Shown here: piece by piece, positions 1 through 13,000 of the stretch
Numbering within the stretch: position 1 is the first letter of the stretch
Layout: each line of letters begins with the position of its first letter
From: Asterias amurensis
Lineage: Eukaryota; Echinodermata; Asteroidea; Forcipulatida; Asteriidae
Direction of reading: 5' to 3'
NCBI RefSeq assembly: GCF_032118995.1
Contig: NC_092649.1
Coordinates: 21,389,832-21,453,831, forward strand
Length of the DNA stretch: 64,000 nucleotides
Notes under the pieces: generated by a model
What the model saw: the letters and a program-made list of their open reading frames with translations, nothing else
What the model was told of the DNA's origin: nothing
Databases searched by the model: none
Program-made: the position numbers and the translations under genes

Positions 1-299
1 AAGCACCAGGCTCAAGCTTGACCGACACTAGAAACACTTTGCTCTCTGCGTCTCTGTAATGAGGCATTACATTAGATGAGGATTAATGGGGTTAATAATA
101 ATACATAATAGTGATACTAATAATAATAATAATTGATTGAACTTATATTGCGCTCTCTCCAGCACCAGCCTGTTAGAGAGCGCATAACAAAATCAATTCT
201 AGTAAGAAACTTAAAATTATGAAAATTAATCCAATCAAATCCTTAACAAGCTTAATGAGGAATACTTGGTGAAAAGAACATGCATATGGCACGAGGATA

Positions 300-700
300 A
301 AAGTATAATCAGAGTGTGCTACCAACAATAACTAACGAAACAGAAACATGGACAACAACAAAACTTATACAGCATAAACTCTGTACAGCTGAAGAGCAAA
401 GGAGAGACGAATGCTACATATCTCAATTAAAGACAGGATTGAATAATTATAATTACGAAAGAAAACTGGAGTAAGAGACATACTGACAATAAAACAAGCT
501 AAATGGAGATGGACTGAACACACTGCCCGAAAAAATGACAGTAGATGGAAAACAAGAATAACGGATGGCAACCAAGGACAGGGAAAGGGAACAGAGGTAG
601 ACAGAGAAGAAGATGGAGAGATGACATCAGGGTAAATGCAGGAACAACATGGACTAGAACTTAAAGAAAAACAAATGAGAAAAACAAATGAGAAAAACAA
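300..700 (+). mobile_element. LINE reverse-transcriptase C-terminal remnant
   Basis: In shifting plus-strand frames this reads IKQAKWRWTEHTARKNDSRW and then GRQRRRWRDDIRVNAGTTW, the (K/R)WxWxGHxAR...GRPxxRWxDDI...AGxxWxR pattern at the end of many animal non-LTR reverse transcriptases. It is short and frame-broken. The subfamily cannot be told. It lies in or beyond an intron of the VIT-VWA gene, antisense to it. Confidence 0.6.
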
Positions 701-906
701 ATGAATCACAGTGGATTGGGACCCAGACATGTCTTTAAAAAAAAATTATAGTTTTTGTTAATGCTTTTACTGAACATATCTAATAGTACTTTTTAAATAA
801 AAAACAATATTTGAAATCACACCGAAATTGACATTTCATTATCAAGCCTCTTCAATCATACGGGGAATCTTCATTTATTGTTATTATGAGCTTTGAAATA
901 TCTTAC

Positions 907-1017
907 AGTTCTGTAATGAAGGCACCACCCTGTGAGATTTCTAAGTTGCCACGATGTAATGTGATATTCTGACTCTTCTCGTTTGCTACACCGTAGTACG
1001 TCTTGCCATCCACAGTC
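907..1017 (-). CDS. Unit 3 VIT exon b
   Basis: 111-bp phase 2-2 exon reading TVDGKTYYGVANEKSQNITL and ending GGAFITEL before GTAAGA. Same length as unit 1 exon b and the same DGKTY motif. The gene continues beyond the left edge. Confidence 0.75.
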
Positions 1018-4000
1018 CTATGGCAAAACAAATTGAAAGTCCTCATCAGTAACATAAATATGCGATGTGTGTTGGTCTCAGGACTATTGAATCCATGGTT
1101 ATCTGATGTTTCTTCTCTGAAGGCACTGGCCTGTTGGGAGTTACCCAAAATGATTGTTAGCATAACAAATTTCTTGTTATTGAGCAATGGAGAGTGCTTT
1201 TGATAGTAGAAATCATTGTTAGAAACGTCTCCCTCTGAAGTAGTATAGTTTTTGAGAAAGAGGTAAAATACTTATCTTCAAGTACGCGCTAATCCTCCAA
1301 TCAGATTCGCAGAATGTTGTGGTGATAAAAACCTATATTGCACGGCTAATATCACTACCTGCGTCTTGTGTGTTCTATGGTCATGCGCCGAGTTTGCTTG
1401 AAGATAAATACATTATCACACGCGCGCTCGTGGAAATACGGAAAAATATAGCGCGTCTTTGTCCCATATCCAACTCGGCCTTCGGCCTTGTTGGATATGG
1501 GACGCAGAAGCGCTACATTTTTCCGTATTCCACTCTCGTTAGTGTGATAACTTATAATGTCTGAAGCACGCAAATTGGTGCATCAAAGGTTGGTCTGTCA
1601 TTATTATCTCGCAACTTCAATGACCAATAGAGTCCAAATTTGTACAGGTTTGTTGTTTCATGCATATGTTGAGATACACCAAGTGAGAATACTGGTCTTT
1701 GACAATTACCAAATGTGTCCAATGCTATTTAAAGTTGTGTTTAGCGTTGATGAATAAAAATGATCTGAAGAGAGAACACTAGAGGTCTAAAATTACACAA
1801 CACCAGTCGTATTCAGAGATTTGTCTCACATTGTGTTGGAGATGATGGGCCATCATTGCATCATATTTCAATAAATCAATGGCCAATGGTACTTTCAATA
1901 GTACTATAGTAGGCCTAAATTGGGGGTCGAATTAGATGAAAATAGAAGATCGTCACAAGGGGAGAATCAGAAAAATGTGAAGTCCTCAATATTTTGTATA
2001 TCTATGCTAATACTTATCAAAGCCATTCAGCATCTGGACAAGGTGAGAAGGCAATGAAGAAATTTCAGTTTTAGATGTGGGAGGAAAATCACAGAGAATC
2101 ATCCCAGGGGACACCCACGCAGTCCGATAGGGACTGAAAACCCGATCCACAAAAGGCGAGGCAAGACACCACTACACCAACCCGACTCCCTAAACTTGAC
2201 CAATTCAAGAACCAACTCAGCAGTAGTGCAGTTAATTACGATCCTATAAGCTAAAGTACACCTAGATAATTTTCTATACCTTCCGTCCAGGTAGTAGTTA
2301 AAAGGCAGGACAGTTCTTTACAGAACTGAGAAGTCTCCCGAACATCCGATAAATCTAATCCGAGGAAGTAAAATAAGAAAGACCAGTCTCTAAGAACAAA
2401 CTCTACCTGGCAAGTAGATACACACATGGTGTTACCGCAAATATATATTGATATCCCACCATGCAATGCCTCAAATCATACATATATACTTCTTTGTTAT
2501 TTAGTTTAAAACTAATATACATACAAAGTAAAGTTAGTGACGTATGCTGGTAGTGGAATCTTCTGTCTAAATACAGCCCAACCAGCTTGGCTTCCAGTAT
2601 TCTCCAATGTAGAACTGATGGTGGTCGTAGCAAATCTCAGTACAATGTCAGAGTCAATGTTTAAACTCTTTATTTCAATGCCATCCTGTAACACAAAATG
2701 AAATCAATTATGAGTTGAGCAAAATAAAACCAACAACTTTCATCATGTTCATACACATTGTTATGCACAAAACCAAACGCCATCCTGTAACACTACAGTT
2801 TATCACACAAGCGAGTGGATTACGAAAAATATATATTGCTTCTGCGTCCCTTATCCAACGAGACCAAAAACGTATTTATCTTCAACCAAATTTGGCCCGA
2901 AGTTAGAATACACAAGACGCAAGGTGTGATATGGTCCATGCAATATGGGTTTATATCACACTCCTTGTTGCCATGGATCGACCAATCAGAATCAAGGATT
3001 CAAGCCTACTTGAAGATAAAAAATGTAAAAAAGTTTGGGTTGAACAAAATAAAATCTACAACTTCACAACTTTCAAACACATCATTATGCAAACAAACAA
3101 AACTGTTTGCTTCTATACTTGCAATTCTGATGCTAAAACACTGTACAGTATAATAAGAAGTTGTTATAACTTTGGCTTACTGTTGGAGCAAGAGTTGTGC
3201 TTCGCAATCGTCTTATTAATATTCAATATTGGACTGATTTGTAATTCAAATTCTTCCAATAAACTGTTTGTTATAACTCAGTTATTTACTCACCGAACTC
3301 TGCGTAGCCACATTGAGGGGATCGTCATGAACCACTACTGGAGGTTGCACTAGAATCCAAACACAAAACATCTCTTATAGACAGTTAAAACATGCGCCTA
3401 ATTATGTAGATGTGTGTGTTATAAAAGATTCAATCATCAGACAGAGATTTGTGAGGCTTTTAAGCCTTGTAATATATTTGTGATCATATATATTCACCTG
3501 TTTAGAAATTGAAACCAGTCTCAGAGAGTGTACCAGTACCGTTAAAAGCCGTATGCTCTGGTGTGAGCAATTTTGTTGCGCTTAGCTACTTTTTGACTGT
3601 ATAAAAGCAGCTCTATGAAATTGGGTCATGGTATCATTATTCAATAATTGGTTAATCAATCACATGAAAACAAGTATAAGAAAAGTGAGTGCAGAATATA
3701 TAAAGAAGATGTAAGCCTGACTGCTGGACTGTACCTGGTATTTCTTCGAGTAGACCTCGTAGTATATCCATAGTTGTTCCTGTATGTATGATGGAAGGTG
3801 GTTGTACGTCAATTCTTGACTGGCCTCGACTCGTCAGAGACAATGGAGTTAACGGAGTCACAAAATTATAACTGCAACAAATTTTAATCACAAAAAAATT
3901 TAAAACACATTTTTAGTCCATTTGCTATCACAATCAACATTTTGATTCTTGGGTCGAATGATAATTTATCATCGTCATAGAAACCAAATTTTGCGTAGTT

Positions 4001-7000
4001 GGGCGAAGGTAAAGTTTAAATTCATAAAATCATTTTCCCACTATATAAATTACTGCTAATGAATCTTGAGCATAATTTTCCAAACTCTGTTATTTCGTTT
4101 ATTTCTTTATCTAAAGGCACGAGACTTATTACTTAATAATTATCAGCCTGAAAACTTACTTGATTGACGAGCAACGGACAGCTGTTGATAGTATAAAACA
4201 TTATGAGTGAAGTAACATAAATGGTGTTTGAAGCTTTGCATAGTGTGAAGAATAATAAGAAGTAACTATGAATACAAAATAGTAAAAAGAGATGTAGAAC
4301 CATCTCTTTTGAGGAAGTGTTGGCGCGGAAACATAGCTTTTTTACATAGAAGTAATTTCTCACTAAAAAAATAAAACTTCAGGCCTGAAGCCTTTTAGTG
4401 GGCATCTGAAAGCACAACACATTATTTATGCAACAATGGTGTTTTTAATTGAGCCCAAATTTGCACAGGTTTGTTACTTTATGATTACTTATGTTGAGAT
4501 ACACCAAGTGAGAATAATGGTCTTTGACAATTACCAAAGGTGTCAAGTGTCTTTAAAGCGTTGTTTGTCTGACAGAAATAAAACACTTTTCTAACAACCG
4601 AGTATTTTCTTACCTTATAGCCAGTTCAGCAATTCTATCAGCTAGTGTCTGGCGTATTGTAGCATCTTCAGTGATGGCATATTGATTAATCAAGTCTTGG
4701 AAGGTTTTGATTGCCCATATTCTCTGCACAACATCAGTTACTGTATGATCGCTATTCAGTTCTGGTCGAGTAATCTGCATTAGAAAACATAACGGTAGTG
4801 GGTAAGTATATTGTTTAATGATTTGGGGTTTAACAAAGACAAATTGAACAGAGTGGGACTCGAACCAGCAACCTCCGGATAAACGTACCGGCGCTCTACC
4901 AACTGAGCTATCTATCCCTGTGTTGGCGATTCCCTATTTTGTCAACATCTTTGTTCGGGATGCCAGTCAGAAACCATACAACCATTTACTGCCAGGGATC
5001 ACACCCAAAATATGATCCGACCTGAGAAGCGGCAGGCAGGGAATCACTTTAAGGGGATGCGACTTTTTGTTTCAGATATCAAATATTATTAACCACAAGG
5101 GATACTGACTGGGTATATTGTTAATAACTTTTGTAACCCACGTTTCAGACAGCGGCGGAAGAGTTGCGCCAAACAATACATTAGGAGCGACTCTAGGTCG
5201 ACACAAACAAACTTTGGTTTCAGACAGGCAAACTTAACATTGGCTCGAATCATGACAAGATCAACGTCTGAAACCAAGGCGATCCTTCTTTCAACTTCTA
5301 GCGCGTCCAGTGCCCTATAGCTGTTTCAGGCATTAAACTTTTACATGTAGGCCTACTTAATTCAGAAGTTGGTTTGTCTCGACTCTGGAGCGCCTGTCTG
5401 AAACGGGTGTATACATTCTCTTGTTGGTGTGTTTAAAGTGACCTAATGCTTACTCTGATATCTTGCCTACTGTTTCCTTGATACGCCTGTCCCATTGCAG
5501 TCTGTCCAGTCACGCTGCCTTGTAACATATTGGATGTTGGACGATCAACCACCTTCCCAGCAACTGATACTTCCGACCCCTCAAAGTAGAACGGGAATGT
5601 CCATCGAGTCAGATCCTCAGGGTTAGAAACCCCCGGCTCGTACTCAAAGTCCACGTCAAAGATAACCGGGCGCGATACGTCAAAATAGGCGTTTTGTAGC
5701 TGTTTGCTAGCATCGGCTGTTTCGTAGATCCTTCTCGCGGAGCCTTGATTCTGAAGAGCCAGTTGTATAAGTAAATCAAAGGATACATTACGTCCGAACC
5801 CAAGGGAAAACAGTGCATGTTTTCCGTTGATAGCTTGAGTAATAGCTTGGATGAGTTCCCTATGGTCTGTGATACCAATCGTTGGTTGACCGTCAGACAA
5901 GACGTACATCATGGATAGGATCTGGTCATTGTCGCTGGTAAACCGCGATTGGAGATCCAGTAAAGCGTCTGCTTGTAACACGGCATCACCCAGATTAGTT
6001 TCTGAAACAAATTCAATATAATTCATAACATACATGTATTTATATGACATGACAGCTTCAGACTTGAAGTCGAATAGTTTTTTAAAGATTATTTAAAGGA
6101 AAACGCTACCTTGGATTGGTCGAGTTGGTCTTTGAAAAGTGTTCGTAACCATTTGTTATAAAATGCATACATGGTTAGAAAGATGTTTTAAAAGTAGAAT
6201 ACAATGATCCACACACATTTGCCTCGAAATTGCGTGGTTTTCCTCTTGCTTTGCAAACTAACACGGTCGGCCATAAATTTTGACTCCCATAAATGGCCGA
6301 CCGTGTTTGTCAACGAGGTAAAAGGAAAACCACGCAATTTCGAGTCATACTTTGTGTGGATCATTATATTCTACTTTTAAAACATCTTTCTAATCATATG
6401 CATTTTATAACAAATGGTTACAAACGCTTTTCAAAGACCAACTCGACCAATCCAATGCAAAATACGGATGGTCTATGGGTCTTCGAGACACGTCTTACTA
6501 CAATTTGTTATTACTTATACCAAATTGCCGCATTTGCATTGTTGCAAGGTTCAAAGAAGTTTTAGAAATAATTGCGAGTTTGAATTGAATTAGATTGAAT
6601 TGTCTTAAAAAGTATGAATACGATTGGTTTTGACTATGGAAATTAATGGCAATTTAACTTACGGGACATGAAGAAGTAGGCCTTGTACAGCACTTTTGGA
6701 TAGTTTAAATGCATTTTGAGGAATATTTCACTTCGAAGTATGGTTATGGCAAAAGATATCACTTTTGTCCCCAAAACTGATATAAGAAGCATTACTGCGG
6801 TAACGCTTCTCAGATTGTGTATTCTTATGGGGATTATTCTTCCTGCGTGGACATATTCACTACGGAGTTTCGGCGATATCTCAAAAACGCATTCACCTTT
6901 TGAACTGATATTTTCACAGATTAGTGTACGACTACATTCGTCCTAGACTAGATTGATACAATCGAAAAACCAAAATGTATACACTGACTCTAAGGCCCAA

Positions 7001-10000
7001 TACATGTATGTCACATGAGGCAATCTACAGGCAACCAGTTACAGGCAACCTCTAAGAAGAAAAGACATTGGATCACATTTCAATGTACACATAGTATTCT
7101 TGGGGTTATTATTCATGTGCTGCTAGCATACACTGCAGTTGGTTGCCTCCAAGTTACCAGTAGAAGTTTCCTCGTGAGAGAAGGCCCAAAAGGTAAAGAA
7201 CTGGCAGCCGATTTCACGAAATGCTAGGATTAATCCGATCCTAAGTTAGGATGAGTAACTTTTCCTAATTAAGGATGAGTTCAATGCGTCCTGACGCCTA
7301 TAGATACAGAACTTAACTCGTCCTACATGAAGTCCTAAGATTAACTGCTAAGTTAGGAAGAGTTTGGTGAAATCGACAACTGGCACAGTAAGGTAATACG
7401 AAACCCTTAAAACTGGCAACACAACACTTTACCTCCTTGGTCTATAAGACCATCTACAAATGTTTTAGCAGCTTCGATGTTCCTTCGTGAAGCCGTTACC
7501 AGTGCATTGCGTCTCCAGTATTGAACATCGTCTGAGAATACCAGGATATTAAATCGATCGTTGGGTCCCAGATCATCAAGAATAATCTTAAGAGCTTCTT
7601 TAACTTGACGTAGTTTAGTTCCGGCCATGGAGCTACTGATGTCAATGACAAATACAACCTGTTTATCGGCATGCTCGAAGTTACTCGGTGAAAAGAAGTG
7701 CACAAAATGGTCATCATCCACCTGTATACACAATGTAAACCAGTTGATGGTTATTCATTCCAAACATTTGTACAGAACTTCAAAACAATACTTTGGCTAC
7801 TAAGCCCGATTCATATACTTCTTACGACTTTTTGACGTCACAAATTCGCATTGAATAGTTTTGAGACATTCGCAGCGAAACCGGAGCTATGACCTCAACA
7901 CTCTAAGTATTCATGTTCGCAGAAAGTGTGAACTGGACTTAGGTCATTTGAAGCACTTTGACAAATCTTCAAACAATACTTCTGCTAACCCTGGTTCATA
8001 TACTTTCTTTGAATACAAATGCTATACGAATGTTGACATCACTGTTTACGCAGCGAATGTTTCGCAAAAAATAAGTCAACTAACGCAAATTTATTCTTTG
8101 CGAGTTTGTGAAGTAAGAAATCTATCGCATTCGCAGTAAGTATGAACCAGGCTTAACTTAAATAGAAAAAAGTGTTTATTTACATCTCCCGTAAGACCTT
8201 GCTTGGGGAAGAACCGACAGTACATTATTTACCTCCGTGTAACTACCATCAGCAGAATGCCTGACGTCATAGGTTAGAACCATATCACCAGCCAAACCAT
8301 CCGATGTATAGGCTAGCTGCTCATTTGCTGATGGTGAATAGCGCATATGCGCCCTATAATCACTTGAACGTCTCACCTTAAATTAAAAAAGAAAAATTTA
8401 AAAAAGTTTTTGTTGCCGAGTATGGTTGGAAAAAGTTGTGTTATTATACCAATCACCGCCTTGCTCCAACATGAAGTTGAAAGATACAAGACGCTTAAAT
8501 GCACTGAACACCTTAAGCAACTGTCAAAGACCAGTATTCTCACTTGATGTATCCCAACATGCTTTCAGATACCTAATAAAATGCTTCAGGCCTGATGTGT
8601 TTTATTATTTGAGTGAGAAATAACCTCAAGAACTTCTTAACTTCGGAGGGAGCCGTTTCTCACAATGTTTTAACTATCAGTTAAGCTCTCCATTGCTCAG
8701 TACCATAGTTTTAATGCTAACAGTTTGTTTGAGAAATTAACTAATTAGAAGCTTTCTTCTACCGTTATCTTCAAACTGTGTAAATCTAATGTCAATCTGT
8801 TGACTGTTTGTTTTGTGTTAGAAAAAAGTACTTATACACTTGAAACAAAATGTACTTGTTAGAATGGTGTTAATACTCTCCAAATAACCACTGTGATTGA
8901 TGATGTGGGTTATCTATTGAAGCAAATACACCTTTGTAACCCTTTTTTCAGCACACTTCACTCTCATTCTAGGTATAGGAAAAAAGCACAAAAAAAACTA
9001 ACCGTTGGCACCTCTATCCCTCCACCAAGTATACAAAGGTTTCTGGGCGTACGGTTAGCGCAGCTACACCTAGAAGTGGCTGTGCGACATCACTACTTCT
9101 ACTATAAAATTTCAAACAAATTTCTATGTATGGATGTCAGTATATATATGAGCCTCAGTTACTTTTTCACTACGTTTAGATTATCTCTAGTTTAGGCATT
9201 TTTCCAAATTAAGCTGTTTTGCCGTACGGTGGGCTATACATCTTACCCTGATTTACTAAATATTACCTGGAAGTCTCGCTGTGTACCATCCGATGTACGT
9301 GGGTAATACCTGAGAGCCACATCACCTAAACCCTGTGGTTCAGTTATGTACATATCAACCTGTAGGTCGTCAACCACCTTCAAAATAAAAAAAAACATTA
9401 ATATCATGAACGTAATGGTATGCTTAGAGAACTTTTAACAATGTTCAAGTCACTACTGTCGTCATCGTTCCTTTGAAGGCACTGCCGTCGATTTCACCAA
9501 ACTTTTCCTACCTTAGGATTCCGTATCGTAGGGACGCAATGGACCCATCCTAAGTTAGGCTGAGTTACTCGTCCTCTAGCAATTCGTGAAATAGGCTGCT
9601 GGACCCCTTTGGTAATTGTCAAAAACCAGTCTTCTCATTTGAAGTATCTCAACATAAGCGTAAAATAACAAGCCTGTGAAAATATGGGCTCAATTGGTCT
9701 TCGAAGTTGTAAGAGAATAACGAAAGAAAAAACACCCTTGTTTCACAAATGTTTGTGCTTTCAGATGCCCAATAAAAGGCTCCAGGCTTGAAGTCTTTCG
9801 TTATCTCAGTGAGAAATTACCTCTTTTGAAAAAAAAACTACGTTATTTCGGAAGGAGCCGTTTCTCACAATGTTTTATACTATCAACAGCTCCCCATTAC
9901 TCGATACCAAGTAAGTTTTTATGCTAAAAAATATTTAAGTTATAACCAATAGTGTCCACTGCCTTTAAAGCATTTAAAAGTGTCTTTAACATTACCAAAG

Positions 10001-13000
10001 AGCAATCGACTGTTCCTTGCTGTATGGTACAATATAACAAACCGCGAAGATAAACCAGCACTATTAAGATGTCCATAATGGAGTGGGAAAAGTCAGCCAT
10101 AGTGCAGAAAACAGCTTGATTAAATAATTGAATCATTGGTTTATGGTTTATTATGTTATAAAATATCATTGCAGCATACTGCTAAATTTGCGAGATAATT
10201 CCAATTAATATTGATCGTTATTATCACCTGTCCAGGCCAGAGATTAACTCGGTGTTCAAAGACTCCACTTCGTCTCTCAAGAAGCTCATCATAGGTCAGG
10301 TCAAAGTTGACTGAAGATTGTGGAGCAACATCCGCAACTCGCATAGTGAACGTATCTTTGGTTGGATCCCTAGTGGGTGTAAGATTATAAAGCATTAGAA
10401 CTTGTACAAACAGAAGCAAATTGCCGCAATATGAATGAAAAGAATCTCTTATTGTCTACTTTCACGATAAATCCAAACGTATAGTGTACGTACTCGATAA
10501 GTTAAGACTTGTCGTGACCGTACACGATACCTTATTTGTGAACGAGTCTAAACTTATAGTGTACGTACACTATATGCTTGGATTTATCGTGTACATACAA
10601 CGATAATCATATATAAGTTTTCATGTACGTACACAGTCACTTATCCTGTACGTACATCATAAGAGAGAGACTTTTTTATTCATGTTGCGGCAATATGCTT
10701 CCGTACATTTTTGTGCTCAATACAGAAATAGTTTACTTTAGAAAAATCAGGTTACCAGACCAAGTAATAACACTTTTCAAGAATTGCTCGGAAGCAATAG
10801 ATGGTATATCCTGGTTTGATGCACAAATAGTTATCCCGAGTTGTCTGTGGTTGACTATATTTTGTGAATAATAGGCCAGATGCCACTGTATAATGTTAGT
10901 TTAAATACACGCCATAAAGCAAAACACCAAAAGGAAGTAATCGCAATGCAATGACCCTGAGTTTCGCTTGCATACTTTCAAAAGCAATATATCGCACTTG
11001 GTCAATTAAAACAAAATAAATCACACTTGGAAACAACTTGGTAAATCGTATGACTCTTAGGCCATGTCCGAAACGGCAACTTCGGCTACAGCTACAGCTA
11101 GATCGCATGCGTCTGCCTATTCTTCAACACTGGTAGACGCACTGATCTAGACGTAGCTGTAGCCGAAGCCGTCGTTTCGGACACGGCCTTAGAGCGCCAT
11201 GGTTTCATCAGCAGAGCCAATGAAAATGTTTTGTTATAGTTCGTCTGTCTGAAATCAAAATTTATTTGTGTCGACCTAGAGTCGCTGGTTTGGTGGGACT
11301 CTGGCACCTCTGTCTGAAATGGGTGTTACCAACTAATAGCAGAAACGTTAATTATCACCCCTGCTGAAATGATGTGTAAACTGAAGTAAAATTAAATATA
11401 GACCGTTTTAGAATGTAGTTCAACTAGGAAGTGATGCAACGTGGCACCTGACTATACATAAGCTTTGAAATAAATAAAGGTTTTGTGACTAATTTTTTAT
11501 TTACACAGTTTGGAAAAATAAAATACACAGGTTGAAATGTGACTTTTACCTTTTTGTTACCAGTGCAATCTGTTGGCCGTTTGAAGGGAATATTTGCTGC
11601 CACTCAGAATCGCGGATATCACCCACTTTCCCTGTATATGTACGTCCATCTATTTCACTGCATCACAATGGTAAATAAGAAACAGCAACATTCATGATGT
11701 TAGATTACCTTAGCACCAAGTCGGATATTAAAATTTACAAATCGCATTTCATTTGTTTCTTAAAACGCTTCTTTTTAAATTCACTGTCACACTGAACACT
11801 AATTACTAATTACTCAAGATGTTAGCATAACAAATTTCTTGGTAACGAGAAATGGAGAGCTGTTGGTGGTACTTAATATTGTGAGAAACGGCTCTCTCTG
11901 AAGTAACATAGTTTTTGAGAAAGAGGTAATTTCTCACTAAAATATTTAAAAGACTTCCGGCCTGAAGCCCTTTTTTGTCATCTGAAAGCACACAAATAAA
12001 TTTGTGCAAGAAGGGTGCTGTTCTTTCATTATTCTTTTGCAACTTCGATGATCAATGGAGTCAAAAATTTTCTCAGATTTGTCATACTATACTTAATTAA
12101 TTTTGGTTGTTACCCATACACCAATGTGTGTTAGCACTGTATACTCAGTACTTTCCAAAGCATATTAAGAATTACATTCTATACTATGTTTGGGATACAC
12201 CAAGGGACAATTACCGAAGGGGTTCAGTGCCTTTAATAGCTACCTACAATAACAATTTCAGCAAACTTGTTTGTGATATGTATAACAAATTGTCCCTTCT
12301 AAATCAAACACACAATGTTTAAACAGCTACTTGAGCAGAATGTTTTTAACGGAAATGCTATTTAACTTGTTTTTAATACAGTTGTTCACCACTTAAATGT
12401 AATATTGATGTTTGTACACTTCTGCATTAATCATAATTATTGATAACAAATTCAGGCCCCCAACCTCAAAGTTTTGAAAGAAAAAACACTTCTGTCGTTG
12501 ATGGCGCGCGTCAAAATGACAATGCTTTGACGTCATGTGTGGGAGTTTGCTTTGTTATACTTCCACGCTGTAACAAAGAGGCTACATAAATTGGAGCTCC
12601 CAACAATGACTTGACATGAGTGATAACATAACAGAGCTTTTCGCAAATCTTTTCAGAAAATTGCTGGATAAAAAAGTATTCGAAATGATTGTGTTTTTTT
12701 ACACAAGTAAAATCTATTTATAGTCATAATTTTATGACTCAATTTCCTTATTGATTAAAAACATTTCAAATGAAACTCAGCGAAGTTCACGACTTGACAT
12801 TTTTGTTCAAGCTGGTTTTTTTTACAACTTGATATATTATTTGTTACTTACACTTTAAAGTCTGAGATGAATGCACCTGGTGGAATGAGGAATGTGAATG
12901 GGATATCCTGATGCGCTTCACCCCTGTTGATTAATTCCCCAACTAAATTGGTTTGTGCATAACGATCAGTGATTCTGGATTCTATATGAAGTCGATGAAG

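Noticed and set aside
365-730. Minus-strand 121-codon frame with hydrophobic stretches
   Set aside because: It is the antisense of a LINE reverse-transcriptase remnant.
4868-4915. Functional tRNA gene
   Set aside because: A- and B-box-like words are present, but the same unit with the same tail recurs at three places, the acceptor stem is not convincing, and it is best read as a tRNA-derived SINE. The same goes for 14455, 18170, 20200 and 25800-26200.
6293-6565. Recurrent MADRV...TTQFRVILCVDHYILLL-type frames (also at 33571 and 58416)
   Set aside because: They repeat because they are arms of the family 2 palindromic MITE; no gene structure or domain.
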